From Mortierella sp. BCC40632 (taxonomy: Eukaryota > Mortierellomycota > Mortierellomycetes > Mortierellales > Mortierellaceae), in NCBI GenBank assembly GCA_011634665.1, contig WAEK01000002.1, positions 2,748,501 to 2,812,500 on the forward strand: DNA of 64,000 nucleotides, given 5' to 3'. Below are positions 57,112 to 64,000 of this stretch, in pieces. A program made the translations under genes and the position numbers. Position 1 is the first letter of the stretch; each line of letters begins with the position of its first letter. The notes under the pieces are model-generated. The model made no database searches. It saw only the letters and a program-made list of their open reading frames with translations, and had not been told where the DNA came from.

Positions 57112-60100
57112 ATGGAGAGAAACTCTCCTACCAGCCCACCAGCAGGCACCTCCGCGCCACTCGATATTGATCATCCACAGGTTCAGAACACACTGGTTTC
57201 TAACCACACTCCATCACTCGTTTGCCAATCCTCAGCCTCCTCGGTCGCCACAGCCACGCCACCCTCGGGATCTGTTTTGGTACCAGGGTCTGCAGGGGCG
57301 GCCTCCATGGAGGGTTTGTCCAAGGAGAAGGATGCTGCAGTCGATCCAGAAAGCGGGGTGCCCGTGATCGAGGAAAAGACTGCGGATGAGATCCTTGCAC
57401 AGACAGTCGAGACACTCCCCATGCGACAACTTGCGCCTGCTTTCCTCGGGTATGTACACCTTCCCCCCTTCCATTGTTTGGCCGATTCTACATCCACAGT
57501 GAATTAGATTGTTATCTGACTTGACCTTTGGTTTCCCTCTGTATGCTTATGTAGTATTGCGTTAAGCATGTTCATGGCAGCTCTTGACAACAGCATTGTT
57601 TCTACAGCACTTCCCAAGATCGGTAAGGTGGACTGATGAAAAAGCGTTTGTTGTTTTTATTCAGAGGGGAGTTCACTCGAGTGAGCGGACTTTGGGACCG
57701 CCCAATTCTTTTTCTTTTTCTTTGTTTGGAGCGGGCTTTTTTGTTCCTTGTTCAACTTTAGCTCACATGGCATGGATCTTTGATAAAAAACACACAGGCA
57801 CTGAGTTTAGGTCTTCCAACCAAGTCGAACTGGTCTTTACATGTTATGTGATTACCTTCAATGCTTTCCAGGGTAAGTCTTTTGTGGGGCGACCACATCA
57901 CTTCCATCACATTTTTTTTTTTTTTTTTTTTTTCCTGCGACTCTGTTACACACTCGCGCTGTGTTCTTTCCCCCTCTTTGCCACATCCAAGTACCCCGCT
58001 CTTCCCTGCCGCCATGTCCGCCGCTCTTGTTCTTCGCATGCAAGACAATCAGTCTGCTCCGGGCAAGCTCCGAAACGAGCGCCCATTTTGACTGTTGCAG
58101 ATCAGTGCGGAGATTTTACTCGCTCTCACTTCCCCTTTCTTTCTCTCCCTCTCTCTCTGTCTTCAGAAACTTCGAGCTCGGACCGTTTCAACGTGGGAGT
58201 TCCATCCTTTATTTTCAACACTCTATACTTCTCATCTTCCTCTCTTCATTGAAATGAAAGAGAGAGAGAAAAAGAAAGAAAGAAAGAAAGAAAGAAGTAG
58301 ACTAGATATTCAATCGTTGTGGCGACTACTTGTATGTCACTCTCTCCTTTAAATTGCCACTGATTCGTAATTTTTCTTCTTCTCCTACAGGTCTCTATGG
58401 CAAAATGAGTAACGTCTTTGGACGCAAACCGACAGTCTTGTTTGCGATCGCCATATTCGTCGTCGGCTCTGTGCTTTCAGGAGTCTCTCAGTCTATGACT
58501 ATGTTCCTCGCTTGTCGTGCGCTAACAGGTGTTGGCGCTGGAGGTATCTTTTCACTGGCCAACATCGTTATTGCAGATCTGGTCTCACTCCGAGACCGAG
58601 GCAAGTACCAAGGATTTATCTCAGCCGTCTTTGCCATCTCAGCATTGGTGGGTCCTGTTCTCGGTGGCGCCTTCGTTGATAAGGTGTCTTGGCGTTGGTG
58701 TTTCTGGATTCAGGTTGCTTTTGCCCTGATAACGGTCCCAACTCTGTTGATCATGTTGAGGCTTCCTCGACCCAAGGGTGACATTTGGAGCAAGATCAAG
58801 AGCATCGACTGGTTAGGAACTTTCTTTATGGCGGTCGTGGCTGTGTTTTTGTTGTTGCCAACGAACCTAGGCGGTAACCTCTATGCCTGGAACTCGTAAG
58901 TATTGTTCTCCCTTCGGTATGGTTCGATCTGTTCAAGATACGTGACTCTTAACAGATTCTGTATCTTGAAACGATTCCTCATTTAGGCCTCTCGTGATCA
59001 CACTGTATGTTCTGGCTGTACCAACCATTGCAGCATTCTTGTATGTCGAGGCAAACCATGCCAAAAACCCAATTGTCCCATCCTATCTGTGGAAGAACCA
59101 CAACGTGGTTACTTTGCTCTCAATCAATATCTTTATGGGAATGACCTTCTGGACCTTGATTTTTTACATGCCTATTTACTTCCAGGTATGTACTGTTGTC
59201 CGATACCTCTGCTCAACAAATAACGACTGGCCCTGAGAGTAAACACGTGTTTACACTGATGCCTTCACTCGTTTTAACTCTTTCTTTCTTTTCTTTTCTT
59301 TTTAGATCATTGAACACGAGTCTGCGACTGCCGCTGGTTTGACCATGATTCCTCTTGAAGCCGGTATCTTCATTTCATCGAATGCGGCAGGTATCTTGAT
59401 CTCCAAGTTCGGCAAGTACCGACCATTCATCTTTTTGGGCTCGGGTATTGGCGCGATCGGCATCGGTCTTTGCCTTGTCCTAGCTTCGACATCGACCAAA
59501 GCTATTCATGTGGTGGTGCTTCTTGTCTGCGGTCTCGGTATTGGCCAGTTGTTCCCAAGTTTGATTGTCGCAATCCAGGCATCAGTGGAGCGCAAGGATT
59601 TGGCAACGGTGTCAGCACTTCACAATTTTTTCCGAATGACCGGATCTGGATTTGGCGTGGCCATTAATGGCGCTCTCTTCCAGAACCAGCTCAGCAATGG
59701 TCTTGACGCGAGAACAGACATCCCTGAGGAATACAGGACACTCGCTAAGTTGTCAGCACAAAAGATTGTGACAATCCCAGATCAGTGGCGAGGAAGCGTG
59801 GAGGCGATCTATCTAGATTCGATGAAGACTGTTTTCAAGGCAACAATCCCAATGGCGATAATGGTGTTCTTGTTGACATTCCTGTTGCGCCATGTACGCC
59901 TCAACGTCAAAGCAGCTGCGGAGCAAACGCCTGAGAATGCTGACGAGTCAACAAATCCCAAGAACGATGACAGGGCAGAGCATGGATATGCCATGAAGGG
60001 ATCAGAAGATAATATCCGTGAAGGGACCCCTGGTGAGAAGGCTGAGGTAATGGCAGAAAAGACCGAAATTCTAGAAAACGAGCGCGGTACCAGGGAAGAG

Positions 60101-60166
60101 TACGGGGAGACAAGGTCAACCAAGTGTGAATTGGTGCGCGAGAATGAGAAGCAAGAGATTGCGTAA
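57112..60166 (+). CDS. MFS drug exporter, DHA2 type (14 TM)
   Basis: Proton antiporter of the DHA2 family, related to yeast Azr1/Sge1-type multidrug exporters; plasma or vacuolar membrane. Exons 57112-57449, 57555-57622, 57798-57872, 58391-58895, 58987-59185, 59306-60166 give 681 aa. The N-terminal ~110 residues are hydrophilic. TM1 carries LSMFMAALDNSIVSTALPKI, the DHA2 motif D1 (LDxTIVxxALP); motif A appears as GKMSNVFGRKPT, motif B as ACRALTGVGAGGIFSL, and motif C as ISALVGPVLGGAF. Later helices include IFMGMTFWTLIFYMPIYFQ and VVVLLVCGLGIGQLFPSLIV. The C-terminal ~75 residues are highly charged and cytosolic. The third intron (57873-58390) is the longest. Complete. Confidence 0.92.
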
Positions 60167-60598
60167 GGGTGTCCCTGAAGTTGTTTAGGAGGCAATTTTG
60201 CTGTTTAAATATACCATTTCATAGTCTACTCATCTACACCATCCATCCCATCTGTACTTTCTACACCATGTGCATGTACACGTCCTTCCTCCTCCCCCCT
60301 CTTCGTTTAATCCACAGTCGAATCCTTTAGCCTAGTCATGTACAAGTCTTCCATGCATAGCCTCTGTAGCCCGCGGAGCATAGCACTAATTAAAATAGCA
60401 ATTAAACGTTTTTTTTTTTTTTTTTTTTTTTTTTTTTGGTAAGGGCACTGGAATTGTTCAAAGAATGGAGCCGGAGGTGCCGTTTTTGAGGCGCGTCCGA
60501 GACCAGCTGGACAATTTTAGACAACGTCCATATAATTTCCCTCTGAGCGGAGGCCAGACACTGCCAGGTGCAAGAGGGAGACAAACAGACAGACAGAC

Positions 60599-60603
<5 letters not shown>

Positions 60604-60642
<39 letters not shown>
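60604..60642 (+). repeat. (GA)n microsatellite
   Basis: About 39 bp of GA flanked by short ACAG repeats, intergenic. It creates spurious Arg/Glu and Ser/Leu open frames on the two strands. Confidence 0.9.
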
Positions 60643-60650
<8 letters not shown>

Positions 60651-61264
60651 CGGGAGCTGAGCATACAAAAGCTCTAATTGCGCATGGTGCAGGTCTAGCG
60701 GGGAGTTCGAGAGCCAAGAGAGGCCCAATGGACAGGCAGCATGTTTGCAAAGCCTATGTTTTCCTGATTATGTAACAGAGCCCGCGCAGGCCAGGCCAAA
60801 GTCAGAATGGCCAAGCAAACCAGCCGGTGAGATGAGGGAAGAGCACGGGCGGGGCCTACAGAGGTAACAGGACAAGGGTCTCCAAGACTAGTGGCAGACA
60901 CCCCCGCCTTGGGCAAGAGCAGGGCCAGTAGGGAAGGCGAGAGGGAGAGAGAGGGAGAGAGAGAGAACAGCAGCAGTCCCAAGGCGCTAGGCTGGGCTGG
61001 GTGTGGTTGGATGTGGAGGAAGAGCGGGAGCAGACAGGCAGGCGAGCAACAGTTTTAGCACAGGGCCTCAGTCCTCTTCCTCTGTATCCCGAACTGGTCT
61101 ATTGCAATTTGCGGGTGGTTGGTGAACGGCGCGACCGCTATTTTTACAGGGCACACACAACACAAAGTGATACGGATCGGCATGGCCTTCGTTCCTCTCT
61201 TTCATTCTTTGTGTCATCATCCTCTCATCCTCTCATCCTTTCCTTTGCATTCACATCATTGGCA

Positions 61265-61300
61265 TCCTCCTCCTCCTCCTCCTCCTCCTCCTCCTCCTCC
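61265..61300 (+). repeat. (TCC)n triplet repeat
   Basis: About twelve TCC units in the pyrimidine-rich leader region of the gene at 61818. Confidence 0.85.
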
Positions 61301-61817
61301 CTCCTCCCCTTCTCTCCTCTCTCCTCTCCTCTCCTTTCTCTCTCTTAAAACTTGTGCCATCTCTCTTTCCCTTCTTTTGAGATCTTCATAACGGCTCTCT
61401 CTCCGTTTTGCCTCTGCTCATCCATTCTCTCCTCTCCTCCTCTTCCACCCCCATCTCCTCTCCTCACCTCTCGCCTCACCTTTATTCTCCTCTCCTCTCC
61501 CACCCTGGTCCCTTTGTTTCCGCCCTGCCCCTTCGCCCCCGCCGGACACCTGTCGGATCCGGGCGCTCTTTTCACTCTCCTTCTCACACACACGCGCTCT
61601 CTCGTTTCAAAATCTCCTCTCGTTTCTTTTTCTTTTTCTCTGCCGCTCTCTTTGCTCACACCCACCTACACCCATACACACACGCACACACTCACTCTCA
61701 ATTCAACGCCTCGTCTGACTCTTCCTCCCTAACTGCATCACATCCACTGTCCCGGCATCAGACTTGATCGCCATTGTCCCCATCTCGTTTCTTTTCCCGC
61801 CCTGACATCGCACCACC

Positions 61818-62708
61818 ATGTTCAGCAAGACCAGCAAACGGATTTCGCTCAATCCACTGGACAAGACCTCTTATGATGGCGACACCACCCCGATTATGAC
61901 TGACTTTCCTCCACCCACGCCTTCTGCACCCACCAGGGCCGCCACGGCACACCATGGCAACGGTGGTGGTAGAACTCTACGGTCAGCGCCCATTCACCTG
62001 CCCACGCACATGGAAGACGGCCGAGGACCACGCTCACCACAGCAATCCCAGTTTCGGCAACATGGTCAAGGTGGCGGTGGCGGCGGTGGCGGTGGCCCAC
62101 GTCCCAATGGCGGTGCTCGGCGACACAACACCTTCCACAGCAGCAGCGGACACCACTCGCCACAGCATGGTCAGGGTTCGCGGTATCATCAGCAGCCAAT
62201 CCATCAGCAGCCACAGTCGCACCCAATGATGTACAACCATTCGTCGCGGTCGCAACACGATCTGCACAACCCGCCAAAATCGCCCAACACGCTCGGCTAC
62301 CAGTCCACGCCCCAAATGTACTCGCCCACGTCCCCATCGTTCCAGCACTATCCTCCTTCGCCCAGCTCACCACTGCCACCCTATGTCGAGCGTCCGCCGC
62401 CAGCCATGATGCAGCCTCCACAATACACTAATTCATCTTGGCAAGGCGGGTCCAAACCAGGCGGAGGCGGACGGGTAGGCGCGAGTCGGTCAGCAGGCGA
62501 CCCCGAGATTGCCTTGTACGAGAATAGCAGCTACTACACCAACCGGAACCGGGCACAACAAGCGCGGAATGAACGACAGCGAGAGCAAGCACAACGGCGT
62601 CAACAAGAGGAGGAAAAGAATGAGTGTTGTGGATGCTTCAAGGAGCTGGGCGAGTTTTGTCCATGCTGCTGTTTCTGCTGCATGCTCGGTGCAGCAGGAG
62701 CCGCCTAA
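61818..62708 (+). CDS. Low-complexity protein with Cys-rich C-terminal tail
   Basis: Hypothetical, 296 aa, single exon. Residues 1-225 are disordered, rich in Pro, Gln, His, Ser and Gly (nine consecutive Gly near residue 88). Then a strongly charged helix (NRAQQARNERQREQAQRRQQ) leads to a cysteine cluster, NECCGCFKELGEFCPCCCFC, ending CMLGAAGAA. Nine cysteines in about 20 residues, with a short hydrophobic end, recall CYSTM or PLAC8-like membrane-surface peptides and palmitoylation sites, but no family signature is complete. A role at the membrane through S-acylation is speculation. The long pyrimidine leader and the CACC-ATG context support this start. Confidence 0.7.
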   Translation: MFSKTSKRISLNPLDKTSYDGDTTPIMTDFPPPTPSAPTRAATAHHGNGGGRTLRSAPIHLPTHMEDGRGPRSPQQSQFRQHGQGGGGGGGGGPRPNGGARRHNTFHSSSGHHSPQHGQGSRYHQQPIHQQPQSHPMMYNHSSRSQHDLHNPPKSPNTLGYQSTPQMYSPTSPSFQHYPPSPSSPLPPYVERPPPAMMQPPQYTNSSWQGGSKPGGGGRVGASRSAGDPEIALYENSSYYTNRNRAQQARNERQREQAQRRQQEEEKNECCGCFKELGEFCPCCCFCCMLGAAGAA

Positions 62709-64000
62709 ATGTCAAATGGACCTTCTCTGATCTCAGTCTTCTTCTTAGTCCATTTTTTTTCTTTTCTTTTCATTCTTTTCTTTCGTTTTCGTGCTTTGTT
62801 TTGCTTTTTTTTTTTTTTATTGTTCGATGGTTTGTTTTTTTCATTATTTATTCGAGGATACTTTTTTTTTTAAAAAAGGAGGGAGGAAAAAGGACAATTG
62901 CTGCAGGTCAGCGGTTTAATGGTCCTTTTCTCTCTTTTTGTTATTATCACCAAGTTCAACTTGTTCAGGCACAATGGACATCCTCCGCCTCCCCTGGATT
63001 GTGTCTCGAAGAGAACGTGCACTGGAATTGCACAATGATTCTTGACCAATCCAACGCATGCGCAATATACGCGACGCGGACGCGCAGCGTAGTGTAGACA
63101 CAAAGAGACTTTCGAAGTTGAAGGACCTCTGTTGCCTGGACCGTTCCCTCTCTCGTGACTGTAGTTTTTTGTCGCTGCCTCTCTTTCGTTTCTCCCTGTC
63201 TCTTGCTCTTTCACACAAACACACACGCAAATACACATACTCTCTTCTTCGCCACTATGCCTCTCCTCTCTCTTCCACTCATGGTCGACATGGCTGGATG
63301 CGAATCAGCAAACAGCAATAATAAAATCAACAATAATTTGCGCTATTTCTTCTCTGGGGGGATTCTTTTTTATGTGTTTGTGTGTAAAAAATGCGGCTCT
63401 GGATAATATTTGTGGCAACAACTGCCCACAGGACAGGGGACAGCGGACATGCAACGCGTCGGACAGGATACGGTAGGATAGTCTGGAGGCGGAGATAGTC
63501 AACCCTAGTGGACGGTGATTGAGCACGTTCACTCTTCCAGGCAAACAGCGGCAGCAACAACAGCATCAACAGCAACAACAGTAACAGCAATGAAGAAGCT
63601 TTCCAAACTCGGTGGCGATGAGTGACTCTGACCCTGGAGTCTGCAAAGGAAAACCTTGTCCTGAGCTGAGGGGTGCAGGAAGGAGCAGTCCCCCCCGCAG
63701 CAAACCCCACCCCTAGGCGCGTTGTACCACACAGCTTTGGTAGCCACTCAGAGTGCGTCCAGTCAAGTTTCATATAAAAAGCTTCTCCCGTTTTACCCCC
63801 TTCCTCCACTCAACCTCCCCTGGCTTTTACTCTTCTTGACTCCTCCTCTCCTCCTCCTCCGCTCCCCATTTCGGCCTGCACTTCTCTTCTCCCTTTCCGA
63901 TCATCCATCTCGGCTCATCGTGCCTTGCTTCCATCCTTTCAGCTTCGCCCGTCATTTCCACCTGATTGCCACCATTGGCCACTACACGTATTCATCCGCA
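62709..64000. other. 3' flank and right end of window
   Basis: T-rich 3' flank (62750-62870), then nothing recognised. From about 63780 the sequence is pyrimidine-rich with no gene, resembling the leaders seen before other starts, so a plus-strand gene probably begins beyond the window. Confidence 0.4.

Larger units (their letters stand above)
60167..61817. other. 1.65 kb intergenic, DHA2 3' flank and next promoter
   Basis: Poly-T at 60410-60437, (GA)n at 60604-60642, a (TCC)12 repeat at about 61265-61300 and a strongly pyrimidine-rich 500 bp leader before 61818. No gene recognised. Confidence 0.5.

Overview
This window is nuclear DNA from a fungus. The genes are short and closely spaced on both strands. 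Most are split by small GT-AG introns whose phases join cleanly into known eukaryotic proteins. Two tRNA genes and TATA-type promoters are present. Homopolymer A/T runs and (CT)n/(GA)n microsatellites are everywhere, often inside introns and 5' flanks. An ENA-type (IID) P-type ATPase and a DHA2 drug exporter point to fungi. Animal-like genes (complex I NDUFA8, CHCHD5, ZNF277, ARPC3, short DPH6-like protein, MTFR1-like protein) point to an early-diverging lineage; Mortierellomycotina is my best guess, from general knowledge and not from a search. No prokaryotic operon, CRISPR array, virus or intact transposon was seen.

Layout. 0-10 kb: NC2-alpha transcription corepressor (-), LSM8 (+), ABCE1/RLI1 ribosome recycling ATPase (-), nucleoside hydrolase (-). 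10-17 kb: a metal/ion cluster with two paralogous ATX1-type copper chaperones flanking an ENA-type cation ATPase, all (+). 19-31 kb: DHA1-type MFS transporter (+), YbeY (-), CDK7-type kinase (-), ZNF277-like zinc-finger protein (+), DTWD1-type tRNA modification enzyme (-), a polytopic EI24-like membrane protein (-). 31-41 kb: SLC35F/EamA transporter (-), proteasome subunit RPN9 (-), tRNA-Ser(GCT) (-), DPH6-like PP-loop enzyme (+), complex I NDUFA8 (-). 41-51 kb: a serine-rich MTFR1-like protein (+), ARPC3 (-), a compact three-PAH-domain SIN3-like protein (+), CHCHD5-like twin CX9C protein (+), tRNA-Asp(GTC) (-). 51-64 kb: a Golgi-type membrane-anchored methyltransferase-like protein (+), a gene-poor 3.8 kb stretch with a possible cryptic gene, a DHA2 MFS exporter (+), a low-complexity protein with a Cys-rich tail (+).

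Most genes are unrelated housekeeping functions: transcription (NC2-alpha, CDK7, PAH protein), RNA handling and translation (LSM8, ABCE1, DTWD1, YbeY, DPH6-like, tRNAs), mitochondrial intermembrane-space biogenesis and complex I (CHCHD5, NDUFA8), protein turnover (RPN9) and transport. The one group suggesting shared regulation is the ATX1-ENA-ATX1 block, where the two chaperone promoters share a GC-rich motif and a TATA box.

Exon coordinates were derived by hand from splice signals, phase and family knowledge. They are consistent in frame, but no alignment or RNA evidence was available.
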